From positions 1,984,001-2,048,000 of the forward strand of contig NZ_CP007790.1 in assembly GCF_000835165.1 (NCBI RefSeq): a DNA stretch of 64,000 bases, given 5' to 3'. Of this stretch, positions 55,747 through 64,000 are shown one piece after another. Source of the DNA: Corynebacterium marinum DSM 44953 (lineage in GTDB: Bacteria > Actinomycetota > Actinomycetes > Mycobacteriales > Mycobacteriaceae). The notes beneath the pieces were generated by a model, which was not told the origin of the DNA, made no database searches, and saw only the letters and a program-made list of their open reading frames with translations. Made by a program: the position numbers and the translations under genes. The first letter of the stretch is position 1. The number at the start of each line of letters is the position of its first letter.

Positions 55747-56553
55747 GTGGAACTCCTTCTCCTCCTGCTGATCCTCGGCGGCGGCGCCGCCTACTTCATG
55801 AACCGCTCCACCAAGCAGAAGAGTGCCGAGCTCGAGGCCACCCGGCTTGCTGACGCCCAGGCGGAGGCCCGCCGTTGGATCGAGCGGCTCGGTTCCCAGG
55901 TGCTCACCCTGGCAGGTTCGGACGCGGCGTCGACGCAGGCCATCGCGGACGCCTCCGAGCGTTACAACGCGGCCTCCTCCGCCATCTCCCAGGCGACGAC
56001 CGTCAAGCAGGCGAACCTGGCGCGTGAGTCGGCGCTGGAGGGCCTGCACTACATGAACGCGGCCCGCGAGATCATGGGCATGAACCCGGGTCCCGAGCTC
56101 CCCCTCCTGGAGGGGCAGCGCAACGCCGGCAAGGTCACCGAGCGCCGCACCATCGAGCAGGACGGCCAGACCCTGACCGCCTCCCCGGTCGCGTCCGACG
56201 AGACCCCGAACTACTACCCCGGCGGCAACGTCGCGGGTCGGCCGGTGCCGGCCGGATGGTACTCCCGCCCGTGGTGGGCTGACGCGATGGCCACCGGCAT
56301 GTGGACCGCAGCGTCGATGATGATGTTCTCCGCCATGTTCTCCGGCATGGCCGGGGTCAACTACGGCGCCGACCAGTTCGCGGACGGTTCCGGCGACGGC
56401 ACCGAGCCCGTCGACGGCGGCGGCGAGGACATGGGCGGCGAGGACATGGGCGGGGAAGACATGGGTGGCGGTGACGACGGCGGCGGATTCTTCGGCGGCG
56501 ACGGCGGCGACGGCGGCGGATTCTTCGACGGAGGCTTCGACTTCGATTTCTAG
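55747..56553 (+). CDS. DUF1542-type membrane-anchored protein, Gly/Asp-rich tail
   Basis: The 268-residue product starts with one hydrophobic segment (2-18), then a polar helical region rich in Ala, Glu and Gln (20-110). A Pro/Tyr-containing part and a second hydrophobic Met-rich stretch (about 182-200, TGMWTAASMMMFSAMFSG) follow. The last 65 residues are low complexity: three copies of GGEDM followed by Gly-Asp and FFGGDGG-type repeats ending FDFDF. It fits the corynebacterial DUF1542-annotated proteins found near tig/rpiB. The start is GTG with a weak ribosome site. The function is unknown. Confidence 0.75.
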   Translation: MELLLLLLILGGGAAYFMNRSTKQKSAELEATRLADAQAEARRWIERLGSQVLTLAGSDAASTQAIADASERYNAASSAISQATTVKQANLARESALEGLHYMNAAREIMGMNPGPELPLLEGQRNAGKVTERRTIEQDGQTLTASPVASDETPNYYPGGNVAGRPVPAGWYSRPWWADAMATGMWTAASMMMFSAMFSGMAGVNYGADQFADGSGDGTEPVDGGGEDMGGEDMGGEDMGGGDDGGGFFGGDGGDGGGFFDGGFDFDF

Positions 56554-56582
56554 GCGCACGCACCGCACGCCCGCAACGACAG

Positions 56583-56615
56583 CACGCCGATCCCCGTACG
56601 GGGATCGGCGTGTTT
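56583..56615 (+). terminator. Terminator after the DUF1542 gene
   Basis: CACGCCGATCCCCGT (56583-56597) is followed at once by its exact complement (56598-56612) and TTT. The uninterrupted 30-bp palindrome forms a stem with a minimal loop. Confidence 0.88.
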
Positions 56616-56649
56616 CACGTTCCGTCGGCCGGGGACGGAGGGGACGCCG

Positions 56650-57522
56650 TCATTTCACCGGATGAGGGGGAAGCCGGTCGCCCGGGGCCGCACCCGCCGG
56701 GCGCGGAGTCGTGGCCAGCTTCGAGTTCACGGCGGACCATCGGCCGTCATGGAAGATCAGCGCCCCCTCGTCGGCGAACTTCTCCAGCCAGCCCCTCATG
56801 GGCCAGAAACCCCAGATCCCGTGGAAGCGTTCTGCGTTGCGGAGGATGTCGTGGAAGTGCTCCCACGGCGGGTCGGAGACCGGGTGCCACTGGTGGTAGG
56901 CGTCCGCGCCGCCGACCCAGATGAGCGGGATGCCGTGGTGGCGCAGGTGCTGGCCGAAGTCGGTGTCCTCGGCCCCGTAGCCGGTGTAGCCCTTGTCGAA
57001 GCCGCCGAAGGTGCGCCGGATCCGGCGCCACGTCTGCGCGGTCAGGGCGAAGGACAGGGACCAGAAGAGTTCGTAGCCGCGGTCGTCGGCAGGCACGAGA
57101 CTGCCGGGCAGTGGGCACGGCCGGGCCGGGTGCGGGTCGGGGCGGCTGGTGCGCGTGTCCCCGTCGGCGAGGTAGGTGACGGGGCCGGCGACCACGGCGT
57201 CCGGGCGGGCGTCGAGCGCCTGGCGGTAGTGGTTGATCAGATCGGGCCCGGGCATACAGTCAGCGTCGAGGAACACGATCATGCCGTCGCCGCCGGAGTC
57301 CCGCTTGGCCGCCACGTCCCCGCCGAGGTTGCGGGCCGCGGCGAGGGAGAACTCACCCAGTTCGATGACCTCCGACTCCGGGAGCGCGTCGGCGAGGACA
57401 TCCGCGTCGGCGAGGGCGACGACGATGTGCCCCACACCACGCGGGAGTGCGGCGGCCTGGCGGAAGACGTGTGTCAACCGGCCGGCGTCGGAGAGGGTCA
57501 CCACGGTCACTGCAGGATTCAC
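56650..57522 (-). CDS. GT2-family glycosyltransferase
   Basis: The 290-residue protein has a GT-A fold: VTVVTLSDAGR at the start, AAARNLGG, the DxD-type metal motif FLDADCMPGPD, and the acceptor-side segment FGGFDKGYTGYGAEDTDFG with the catalytic-base ED pair. This is the pattern of family 2 transferases adding sugars to surface glycans. GTG 57522 overlaps the stop of the preceding gene (GTGA). It is the last of four coupled glycosyltransferase genes. Donor and acceptor are unknown. Confidence 0.85.
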   Translation of the reverse strand: MNPAVTVVTLSDAGRLTHVFRQAAALPRGVGHIVVALADADVLADALPESEVIELGEFSLAAARNLGGDVAAKRDSGGDGMIVFLDADCMPGPDLINHYRQALDARPDAVVAGPVTYLADGDTRTSRPDPHPARPCPLPGSLVPADDRGYELFWSLSFALTAQTWRRIRRTFGGFDKGYTGYGAEDTDFGQHLRHHGIPLIWVGGADAYHQWHPVSDPPWEHFHDILRNAERFHGIWGFWPMRGWLEKFADEGALIFHDGRWSAVNSKLATTPRPAGAAPGDRLPPHPVK

Positions 57523-58475
57523 TGCCCAGCCACCTTCCGGATCACGTCGGCCGCCCGCGCGGCCGCACCGGAAGTCTGCCACCGGGGCCACCTGCTGTCC
57601 AGCGATTCCGCCTGTTCCAGAAGCGCCGGCCACTCCCCCGCCGCGGGGAAGGCGTCGGCGGCGACGGCGATACCGGCGGCGTCGAGAAGCTGGGCGGTGG
57701 CGTGCTGCTCCCGGAACGGCCGCTCCTGCGGCAAGAGGATCGTCTTCGCCCCCGCGACGGCGAGGTCGGCCACCGAATTCTGCCCCGCCGCGGACACGAC
57801 GACGCGGGCGGAGCTGAGATAGGGCATCGGGTCGTCGACGAAGGCGTCCCCGCCGAGGAAGAGGAAGTCCCGGTCGGGGCAGGCCGCGCGGACCTGGTCC
57901 CACTGCGCCTCGGTCCAGCCGGTTCCGCCCCGCCCGGAGAGCACCACCACATCGCAGTCCGGGCCCGGCTCGGCGGGCACGTCGAACCGGGAGATGCCGC
58001 CGACCTGATGGAGGAAACCGCTGTGCGCCCGCAGATGCGGGGGGACGGGCACCCAGTTCGGCCAGGCCGCGATGAGGGCGCTGGCCTGGCGGTACCCGAG
58101 CTGGTGGGGATCGTCGAAGCGTTCGCCGGGCATGGCCAGGGTGACCACGGGCACGCCCATGAGCCGGGCGAGCAACGCCACCTCGACGGAGACGTCGACG
58201 TAGAAGGCGGACGGGCGGTGGCGGTGGATCCATTCGGCGATCATCGCCATCCGCCGGGTGAGCCCCGTGTGGTGGTGCGGCACATAGTGCAGGGTCCCGT
58301 TGGCTGTGGGGTCGCCGCCGGAAGCGCCGGACTCGGCGGGAGCGTCGTCGGGGAGGACGACGTCGGCCCGGGGGTCGGTGGAGAGCAGCCGGGCGTCCCG
58401 GTCGAGGTTGGCCATGACGGCCCGGCAGCGCTGGATGTGCCCGCTGCCGTGGTGGTGGGCGTAGAAACCGATCAT
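57519..58475 (-). CDS. MurG/UGT-like (GT-B) glycosyltransferase
   Basis: The 318-residue protein begins MIGFYAHHHGSGHIQRC, the glycine/histidine loop of GT-B transferases of the MurG/GT28-GT1 kind. The C-terminal domain has the donor-binding SAAGQNSVADLAVAGAKTI and LLPQERPFREQ. It sits between the GT4 and GT2 genes with four-base overlaps on both sides, so the products are probably made in fixed ratio. It is a likely surface glycan enzyme with unknown substrate. Confidence 0.82.
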   Translation of the reverse strand: MIGFYAHHHGSGHIQRCRAVMANLDRDARLLSTDPRADVVLPDDAPAESGASGGDPTANGTLHYVPHHHTGLTRRMAMIAEWIHRHRPSAFYVDVSVEVALLARLMGVPVVTLAMPGERFDDPHQLGYRQASALIAAWPNWVPVPPHLRAHSGFLHQVGGISRFDVPAEPGPDCDVVVLSGRGGTGWTEAQWDQVRAACPDRDFLFLGGDAFVDDPMPYLSSARVVVSAAGQNSVADLAVAGAKTILLPQERPFREQHATAQLLDAAGIAVAADAFPAAGEWPALLEQAESLDSRWPRWQTSGAAARAADVIRKVAGQ

Positions 58476-59542
58476 CGGGTGGTGACCTCGCTGTAGAGTC
58501 CGGCGTATCTTCGGGCGACCTCGGTGAGGCTGTGGTGGTTGATGACCCACTGGCGGGCGAGGGCGCGGTCGATGCCCGCGGCCACCAGGACGGAGGCCGC
58601 CAGGGACTCCACGTCATCGGGTTCGGCCAGGGAGGCGGGCGCGTCGGCCAGCAGCTCGCCGAGGCCGCCGCGGCGGAACGCCGCGACCGGGGTGCCGCAC
58701 GACATGGCCTCGAAGGCGACGAGTCCGAAGGGTTCCTCCCAGCGGGGGGTGACCAGGCAGACGCGGGAGAGGCTGACCAGCGCCCTGAGCCCGCGGTGGT
58801 CGAGTTCGCCGACCCAGGTGGCGGCCTTGCCGGTCATCCGGGGCACGATCTGGGTGGAGAAGTACCGGTGGTCGCCCACCCGTCCCGCGAAGACCAGGGG
58901 GATGCCGACGAGGCGGCAGGCGTCCATCGCCAGGTGAAGACCCTTCTCGGGGACGATGCGCCCGAACCACACCGCAGACCGTCCGCCGGGCCCTTCCCGC
59001 CAGGCCAGGGTGTCCACCCCGTTGGGGATGACCGTCGCCGGGGCGGGCAGCTCCCAGTCGGCTGCGGTGGTGGCGGACACCGCCGCGAAGCGCCCCGCCC
59101 GCGGGCCGGCGGCGGCGATGGCCTCCTGCATCTCGGGCAGTGCCGGCGTGTGCAGGGTGGTCAGCATCGGCAGATCGACCTCCGTGCTGAACATGCGCGG
59201 GGTGAGACTGTTGTTGTGGACCGTGTCGTAACCGGCGACCGCCAGATGCCGGAGGAGAGCAACGAAGGCGGCGTCCTCCGTCTCGCGGGCGCCGGGCGGG
59301 TAGCCGGTGTCGCTGGCGGACAGGGGCTGGCCCGCCCAGTCGACGCCGGGCAGCTCGTGGCCGACGACGTGGCCCTGCGAACCGCGGGCGGCGTACAGGT
59401 CCACGCTGTGCCCCAGTTCCCGCAGCGCGCGCACCAGGGTGTGGCAGAAGGCCTCGAGCCCGCCGGCGTAGGGCTCGCGGATGGGGTAGCGGGCCGGCGC
59501 GATCAGCGCGATCCGGCGGCGCGGGGAGGCGATGGTCGTCAT
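58472..59542 (-). CDS. GT4-family glycosyltransferase
   Basis: The 356-residue GT-B enzyme has the N-terminal YAGGLEAFCHTLVRAL, HNNSLTPRMF, VIPNGVDTLAW and VWFGRIVPEKGLHLAMDA. The family-4 C-terminal signature with its EX7E pair reads PFGLVAFEAMSCGTPVAAF, preceded by PRWEE. It resembles the group of GT4 enzymes that extend cell-surface polysaccharide. ATG 59542 overlaps the previous stop (ATGA). Confidence 0.88.
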   Translation of the reverse strand: MTTIASPRRRIALIAPARYPIREPYAGGLEAFCHTLVRALRELGHSVDLYAARGSQGHVVGHELPGVDWAGQPLSASDTGYPPGARETEDAAFVALLRHLAVAGYDTVHNNSLTPRMFSTEVDLPMLTTLHTPALPEMQEAIAAAGPRAGRFAAVSATTAADWELPAPATVIPNGVDTLAWREGPGGRSAVWFGRIVPEKGLHLAMDACRLVGIPLVFAGRVGDHRYFSTQIVPRMTGKAATWVGELDHRGLRALVSLSRVCLVTPRWEEPFGLVAFEAMSCGTPVAAFRRGGLGELLADAPASLAEPDDVESLAASVLVAAGIDRALARQWVINHHSLTEVARRYAGLYSEVTTR

Positions 59543-60543
59543 CGGCCGGTCACCTCCCGGTACACCTCGCGATGGGCTTCCCGGATCTGCCGGAGCTGCC
59601 GGGTGCGGTCGCCGGCGTAGGGCACGGGTCCGCGCCCGTGGAGGAGGGTCAGCGCCCGGGCGGCGTCCAGCGGGTCGCCCGTGCGGTACTTCTCGACGCC
59701 GCGCGGGTCGTCCGCCTGCCCCTCGTACATCCCGCAGTCGGGCACGGCGACGGTGACACCGAGATCGCGGCACATCTCGAGCCAGCCGGAGTGCGTCCCA
59801 CGCAGGTACGCCAGCAGCACGGTGCGGCACTCCGCGACGGCGGCGTGGAGGGCGGCGTCGGGCATCGGCGGATGGACACGCAGGTCGACGGCCCCGCCGG
59901 CCTGGTCCGCGCGCAGGCCCCGGACGAGGTCCGTGGAGGCGGAGTCCTCGTGCACGTGGATCCGCAGGGGTAGTCCGAGCTCCTCGTGCACCTTGCGGGC
60001 GAGGATGCGGTAGAAGGAGGGATCGGAGACCACGTTGCCGCGCAGCGACTTGAGGAACACCCCGACCGCCGCCCCGGAGTCTGCGCCGGGCGGCGGGTCG
60101 GCCACCACCCGCGGGTGCAGGATGACGCGGGTGCCCGCCGGCAGCCGCGCGGCGGCCAGGTCGGTGAGGGTGATGCGGGCGGCGGCGGCCTCGACGAGCA
60201 GCCGGACCTTCTCGTGGTGCTCCGTCTGGTCGCTCAGGTGCGGGTTGTCCAGGTCGTGGACGGTGACCACCAGCGGGACACCCCGGCGCCGGAGCACGCC
60301 GGTGAGGTCGGCGATCTGCCCGGGGCTGAGATGGTCGAAGCCGAAGTGGAGGTGCACGAGGTCGGGCAGTTCCGCGGCGGGCAGATATTCCCACCATGCG
60401 GCGTCCAGCGCGGGATGCGGCCACCAGTTGCCGTCGATGTCCGGGTCGGGCAGGTACTCCACGTCCTCCGGCCGGATCGCCGCGGTGTAAACGTGGCCCG
60501 CCGGGATGGACAGCACCCGTAATCCTCGGCCGCCTTGATGCAT
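59539..60543 (-). CDS. Glycosyltransferase-like protein, GT-B fold
   Basis: The 334-residue protein looks like a GT-B transferase. LHFGFDHLSPGQIADL and VTVHDLDNPHL occupy the N-terminal domain, and the C-terminal half has YLRGTHSGWLEMCRDLGVTVAVPDCGMY, the place of the donor-site EX7E/nucleotide loop. It is diverged from named families. It is the first gene of the minus-strand operon of four. ATG 60543 was chosen over a GTG eight codons upstream because GGAGAAGGG lies just ahead of it. Confidence 0.7.
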   Translation of the reverse strand: MHQGGRGLRVLSIPAGHVYTAAIRPEDVEYLPDPDIDGNWWPHPALDAAWWEYLPAAELPDLVHLHFGFDHLSPGQIADLTGVLRRRGVPLVVTVHDLDNPHLSDQTEHHEKVRLLVEAAAARITLTDLAAARLPAGTRVILHPRVVADPPPGADSGAAVGVFLKSLRGNVVSDPSFYRILARKVHEELGLPLRIHVHEDSASTDLVRGLRADQAGGAVDLRVHPPMPDAALHAAVAECRTVLLAYLRGTHSGWLEMCRDLGVTVAVPDCGMYEGQADDPRGVEKYRTGDPLDAARALTLLHGRGPVPYAGDRTRQLRQIREAHREVYREVTGR

Positions 60544-60654
60544 CCCATTCCCTTCTCCGTGAAACACATAAGCAGGAGTTAATTTCTCCGCAAAGATCTA
60601 CTGTAGCCAGTATCCCCCACGGGCAGCGCGCGAAGAGAGTATTTCATGCCGGTT

Positions 60655-60672
60655 TGTTGATAAATTGGCGCC
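60655..60672 (+). promoter_or_regulatory. Promoter of the plus-strand glycan operon, leaderless
   Basis: TAAATT (60661-60666) matches the TANANT -10 box and ends 6 bases before the ATG at 60673. No Shine-Dalgarno sequence is present, so a leaderless transcript is likely. The 130-bp divergent region (60544-60672) also serves the minus-strand operon, with TACAGT (60605-60600, minus) as a possible -10. Confidence 0.5.
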
Positions 60673-61602
60673 ATGACCTCCCCACCCGATCTGGCCCGTC
60701 GACAGCACTACGGCGACTTCTACCGGATCAGGACCACGCCGCGCGACGCGGACCGGCCGTTCGTAACAGTGCTGGGCAACTGCCAGGCCGAATCCCTGCG
60801 CATCCTGCTCGACTCCTCCGGCCGGGTCGACTCCTTCCGCATCCCGGCGGTGCACGAATTCACCGCCGAGGACGCCGAGCTGCTGCGCGGCATCCTCGCC
60901 CGCACCGACGTCCTGGTCTCCCAGCCCATCCGGGACGACTACCGCGGCCTGCCGCTGGGCACGGCGCAGCTGGCGGAGCTGCTGCCGCCCGGGGCCCGCA
61001 CGGTGACCTTCCCGGTCCTGCGGTGGGACGGCCTCATGCCCTATCACGCGATCGTGCGCGACCCGGCCGATCCCTCCCTCACACCCCCGGTGGTCCCGTA
61101 CCACGACCTGCGGATCCTGGTCGCCGCGTCCCGGGGCCTCGACCGGCCCGTCGAAACGCAGCCTTCCGCAGCCGCCCTGCGGACCGCCGCGGGGCTGTCC
61201 GTCGGGCAGCTGCGCACCCGCGAGCAGCACCACGGGACCGTCGCCGTGTCCGACGTACTGGAGACGGCCCCCGTCTGGCACACCATCAACCACCCCTCGA
61301 ACGCCACCCTCGCGGCGCTGGCCCAGCGGGTACTCGACGCGGTCGTCGCCGGCGGGACCGTCATCGCGCCCGCCGACCGGGAGATGCTCGGCGGGTTGAG
61401 CGCCCCGGTGGACCCCGGCGCGGCGGCCGCCCTGGGGGTGGACGTCGCCGGGCGGGAGCAGTGGCGCGCCGGCGGGGTGCCCGTCGACCCGGAGCTGCTG
61501 GTGCGCGAGCAGCTGGAGTTCTACCGCCGCCACCCCGGCGTCGTCGAGGCGGGCATGGCGCGCCACGCCGAACGCATCGAGCTGCTGGGGCTCGACCGGT
61601 GA
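60673..61602 (+). CDS. WcbI-like polysaccharide biosynthesis protein
   Basis: The 309-residue protein has the WcbI-family opening FVTVLGNCQAESLRILL, the VLVSQPIRDDYRG segment and a late HTINHPSNATL motif. WcbI proteins bind CoA and take part in capsule polysaccharide modification, probably as acetyltransferases. Its stop overlaps the GTG of the next gene. Together with the flanking transferases it supports an exported glycan as the product of this region. Confidence 0.85.
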   Translation: MTSPPDLARRQHYGDFYRIRTTPRDADRPFVTVLGNCQAESLRILLDSSGRVDSFRIPAVHEFTAEDAELLRGILARTDVLVSQPIRDDYRGLPLGTAQLAELLPPGARTVTFPVLRWDGLMPYHAIVRDPADPSLTPPVVPYHDLRILVAASRGLDRPVETQPSAAALRTAAGLSVGQLRTREQHHGTVAVSDVLETAPVWHTINHPSNATLAALAQRVLDAVVAGGTVIAPADREMLGGLSAPVDPGAAAALGVDVAGREQWRAGGVPVDPELLVREQLEFYRRHPGVVEAGMARHAERIELLGLDR

Positions 61603-63614
61603 GCGCCGCCGTCACGCACCTGATCGTCGGCCCGGACGGGCACGGGGTCACCGAGTACGCGCTCGCCCTGGCCCGTCACGCCGGCGGCGCCGTGGTCCGG
61701 GACACCGGCCCGCTGCCGCCCGGCCCCGTGCACGTCACCTTCACCGACCATCTCTTCGGCCCCTCCCCGGACGAGGCCGTCGACCGGGTGCTCGCCCGGT
61801 GCGCGGGGCATCCCCTCAGCATCAGCCTGCACGACATCCCGCAGCCGGAGGAGGGCGCGGAGAGGTTCGCCCGGCGCTCCCCCGCCTACCGCCGGCTGGC
61901 GGAGGCCGGGGACCTGGTGGCCGGCAATTCGCGGCACGAGGCCTCCTTCTTCGACTCCCCCGTCGAGGTCATTCCGCTGCCCGTGCCCGTGATCGAGTCC
62001 CGCTACGAACCGGAACCCGGCACTGTGGGGGTCCTCGGTTTCATCTACCCGGGCAAGGGCCACGACGATGTCATCCGCGCGTTGGCGGGCACGGGGCTGA
62101 AGGTCCGCGCGCTCGGGGGAGTGAGCGCCGGCCACGAGAACTGGGCCCGCCACCTGCGGGAGCTCGCCGCCGAGTGCGGCGTCGACCTGCACATCACCGG
62201 CTACCTCTCCGACGCCGATCTCGCCGCGGAGATGGGCCGGATCGCGGTGCCCGTGTGCGCGCACCGCCACTACTCCGCCTCCGGCTCGCTCATGACGTGG
62301 CTGGGCGCCGGCCGCCGGGTCCTGGTCAGCGATTCGCCCTACACCCGCGAGATGGCCGGGCAGTGGCCCGGGCGCATCGGCATCGTCTCGGACTGGCGCA
62401 CCTCGCTTCTCGACGCCGCCTCCTCCCCCACCCCGCCCATCGGCGCCGCCGCCGGCTGGGACTGGCCCCAGGTCGCCGACGCATGGGCGCAGGCCTGGGT
62501 GGATCTGTGGCCTGCGGTGAGTGTGGTCATCCCCTACTACAACAACGCCGACGGTCTGCGGGAGGTGGTCGCCGGCGTGCGCGCCCAGGACTACCCCGGG
62601 CCGGTGGAGATCGTCGTCGCCGACGACGGTTCCTCCATCCCGCCCCCGGAGCTGGGCTGCGTGGTGGTGCGCCAGGAGGACCTGGGTTTCCGGGCGGCGG
62701 CCGCCCGCAACCTCGGCACCGCGGCGGCGCGGGGCGAGGTGCTCGCCTTCTTCGACGGCGACACCGTCCCCGCCCCCGGCTACCTGCGCGCCGTGGTGCC
62801 CCACGTGGTGGCGGACCGGCGGGCGGTGGTGGCCGGCACACGGCTCACCGGCCCCGGGCGGACCGAACCCGCCTGGCTGAGGCAGGCCTGGGACCGGACG
62901 GGGCACCTGTCGCGACCGGATGAAACCAGCTGGCGCTTCATCATCTCCGCCGTGCTGACCTGTGCGAGGTCGTTCTTCGACGAGGTCGGGGGCTTCGACG
63001 CCACCATCGTCGGCTACGGCGGGGAGGACTGGGAGTTCGGTTTCCGCGCCTGGCATGCGGGGGCGGTCTTCATCCACGAGCCCCGGGCCGTGGCCACCCA
63101 CGACGAACCAGACTGGGGCGGCCGCTCCCCGGACGCAGCCCAGAAGAACGCCGAATCGATCGCGCTCGCCCACCGGGTCACGCATCCCTCAGCCCGCCCT
63201 GCGGGCGTGTTTTTCGAAGCCGCCGACATCTGCGTCCGCGTCCCCTCTTTCGTCGCCCCGGGGGTGGCGGAGACCGTCATCGCCGGGTGGTTGCGGGCCG
63301 GCGATGTCTTCGTGATCACGGACACGGTGCCGGAACTCTTCCGCGCCGACCCGCGGGTGCGCACCGGCGCACAGGGCCAACGCATCACCTTCACGCTCGC
63401 CCTGCCCGCGGTGCCCGCCGGGCCGGTCGCGGACCTGGTCGAGCGGATCTGCGCGGCGGGAGGCGACGCGGAACTCACCGTCGGCCAAGAGGTGGCGGCG
63501 GCGGCGCGCACGCGGCGCCGGGAAGCACTCGGCGGGGAAACCGTCACCCTCCCGGTCGACTGGGAGATCGTCGAGGGACCCCGGCGCCTGGAACGCGACT
63601 TCGCCGGGTGGTGA
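61599..63614 (+). CDS. Bifunctional GT4-GT2 glycosyltransferase fusion
   Basis: The 671-residue protein contains two transferases. Residues 1-305 are GT-B-like: VGVLGFIYPGKGHDDVI, HITGYLSDADLAAEM and ASGSLMTWLGAGRRVLVSD. Residues 306-540 are a GT2 domain: VSVVIPYYNNADGLREV, VADDGSS, AAARNLGTAAARGEV, FFDGDTVPAPGY and GYGGEDWEFGFRAW. About 125 further residues resemble no family I recognise. The GT4 half lacks a clear EX7E motif and may be degenerate. The gene starts GTG overlapping wcbI-like and ends before a terminator. Confidence 0.82.
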   Translation: MSAAVTHLIVGPDGHGVTEYALALARHAGGAVVRDTGPLPPGPVHVTFTDHLFGPSPDEAVDRVLARCAGHPLSISLHDIPQPEEGAERFARRSPAYRRLAEAGDLVAGNSRHEASFFDSPVEVIPLPVPVIESRYEPEPGTVGVLGFIYPGKGHDDVIRALAGTGLKVRALGGVSAGHENWARHLRELAAECGVDLHITGYLSDADLAAEMGRIAVPVCAHRHYSASGSLMTWLGAGRRVLVSDSPYTREMAGQWPGRIGIVSDWRTSLLDAASSPTPPIGAAAGWDWPQVADAWAQAWVDLWPAVSVVIPYYNNADGLREVVAGVRAQDYPGPVEIVVADDGSSIPPPELGCVVVRQEDLGFRAAAARNLGTAAARGEVLAFFDGDTVPAPGYLRAVVPHVVADRRAVVAGTRLTGPGRTEPAWLRQAWDRTGHLSRPDETSWRFIISAVLTCARSFFDEVGGFDATIVGYGGEDWEFGFRAWHAGAVFIHEPRAVATHDEPDWGGRSPDAAQKNAESIALAHRVTHPSARPAGVFFEAADICVRVPSFVAPGVAETVIAGWLRAGDVFVITDTVPELFRADPRVRTGAQGQRITFTLALPAVPAGPVADLVERICAAGGDAELTVGQEVAAAARTRRREALGGETVTLPVDWEIVEGPRRLERDFAGW

Positions 63615-63630
63615 GGCCGGGAAGGTGAAA

Positions 63631-63656
63631 CGGCCCCGCATACAGGTGCGGGGCCG
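63631..63656. terminator. Bidirectional terminator before rpiB
   Basis: CGGCCCCGCA (63631-63640) pairs with TGCGGGGCCG (63647-63656) around a six-base loop. It lies between the convergent glycosyltransferase and rpiB genes. Confidence 0.75.
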
Positions 63657-63675
63657 AGGTTCTGGGGGGTGCGTG

Positions 63676-64000
63676 CTATTCCTCCGGGAGTGCCGGGGGG
63701 ATGCCGGTGCGCTCGTAGTCGGCGAGGATGTCGATGCGTCGCTGGTGGCGCTCCGCCTTCGACCACTCCTGATCCAGGAAGGCGTCGACGATGGCGATGG
63801 CCTCCTCCTCGGAGTGCATCCGGCCGCCGAGGCCGATGAGCTGGGCGTTGTTGTGCTCGCGCGCCAGGCGGGCGGTCTCCGGGGACCAGGCCAGGGCGCA
63901 GCGGGCGCCCTCGACCTTGTTGGCGGCGATCTGCTCGCCGTTGCCGGAACCCCCGAGGACGATGCCGAGGGAACCCGGGTCGTTGACGGTGCGGAGGGCT
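63676..64000 (-). CDS. rpiB: Ribose-5-phosphate isomerase B (5' end cut off)
   Basis: The last 107 codons of an RpiB are present. The conserved GGSGNGEQIAANKVEGARCA is complete, as is EHNNAQLIGLGGRMHSEEEA, followed by RHQRRIDILADYE. RpiB interconverts ribose 5-phosphate and ribulose 5-phosphate in the pentose phosphate pathway. The N-terminal 40 percent lies outside the window. In C. glutamicum, as I recall, rpiB also lies downstream of tig. Confidence 0.95.
   Translation of the reverse strand, partial: ALRTVNDPGSLGIVLGGSGNGEQIAANKVEGARCALAWSPETARLAREHNNAQLIGLGGRMHSEEEAIAIVDAFLDQEWSKAERHQRRIDILADYERTGIPPALPEE

Noticed and set aside
60396..61598. Upstream extension of the GT4-GT2 fusion across the WcbI-like gene
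   Set aside because: It overlaps a better-supported gene in another frame; the GTGA overlap at 61599 is the natural start.

Overview
The window is about 64 kb of high-GC DNA from an actinobacterium, almost certainly a Corynebacterium. The order folC-valS ... mdh-tetR ... clpX-pcaJI-pcaR-pcaFD ... catA / benABCD-benR - clpP2-clpP1 - tig - rpiB follows what I recall of the Corynebacterium glutamicum chromosome around mdh, clpX, clpP and rpiB. The species cannot be named from this sequence. There is no rRNA, CRISPR array or transposase. Two tRNA genes (Pro-TGG, Gly-TCC) are present.

Layout. 1-2.3 kb: a cut-off small membrane protein, pirin, a small GNAT and an AhpD-like protein. 2.3-9.5 kb: housekeeping genes on the minus strand (DUF4233, folC, valS, a short Hsp70, mdh). 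9.8-13.7 kb: a TetR regulator and a sulfur operon (persulfide dioxygenase-rhodanese, membrane rhodanese, TauE-type exporter) behind two CsoR/CstR-like operators. 13.8-51.3 kb: a very large aromatic-catabolism region, described below, with several foreign or displaced modules in it. 51.4-56.6 kb: clpP2-clpP1, a short zinc-type dehydrogenase, tig, two tRNAs and a DUF1542 protein. 56.6-63.7 kb: two divergent glycosyltransferase operons. The window ends inside rpiB.

The aromatic region encodes both branches of the beta-ketoadipate pathway. Benzyl alcohol/benzaldehyde-type dehydrogenases (25.3-26.4 and 23.8-25.2 kb) can feed benzoate. BenABC and BenD convert benzoate to catechol, and CatA, CatB and CatC take catechol to the enol-lactone. 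PobA converts 4-hydroxybenzoate to protocatechuate, and PcaHG, PcaB and PcaC take that to the same enol-lactone. PcaD, PcaIJ and PcaF finish to succinyl-CoA and acetyl-CoA. Likely regulators are PcaR (IclR), PcaO and BenR (paralogous large LuxR-type proteins) and a broken AraC protein. An MFS carrier may import the acids.

The cluster has been heavily edited. A two-gene McrBC-type restriction system with visibly lower GC sits after pcaD. A deletion scar fuses an AraC fragment to an aldehyde-dehydrogenase fragment at about 27.02 kb. A DUF3024 pseudogene and an ArsR/permease/thioredoxin operon lie between pcaH and the MFS gene. A complete vitamin B6 module (pdxR, pdxST) splits catC from catBA. 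The most unusual protein is BenC, which carries a C-terminal FCD-type (GntR effector-binding) domain.
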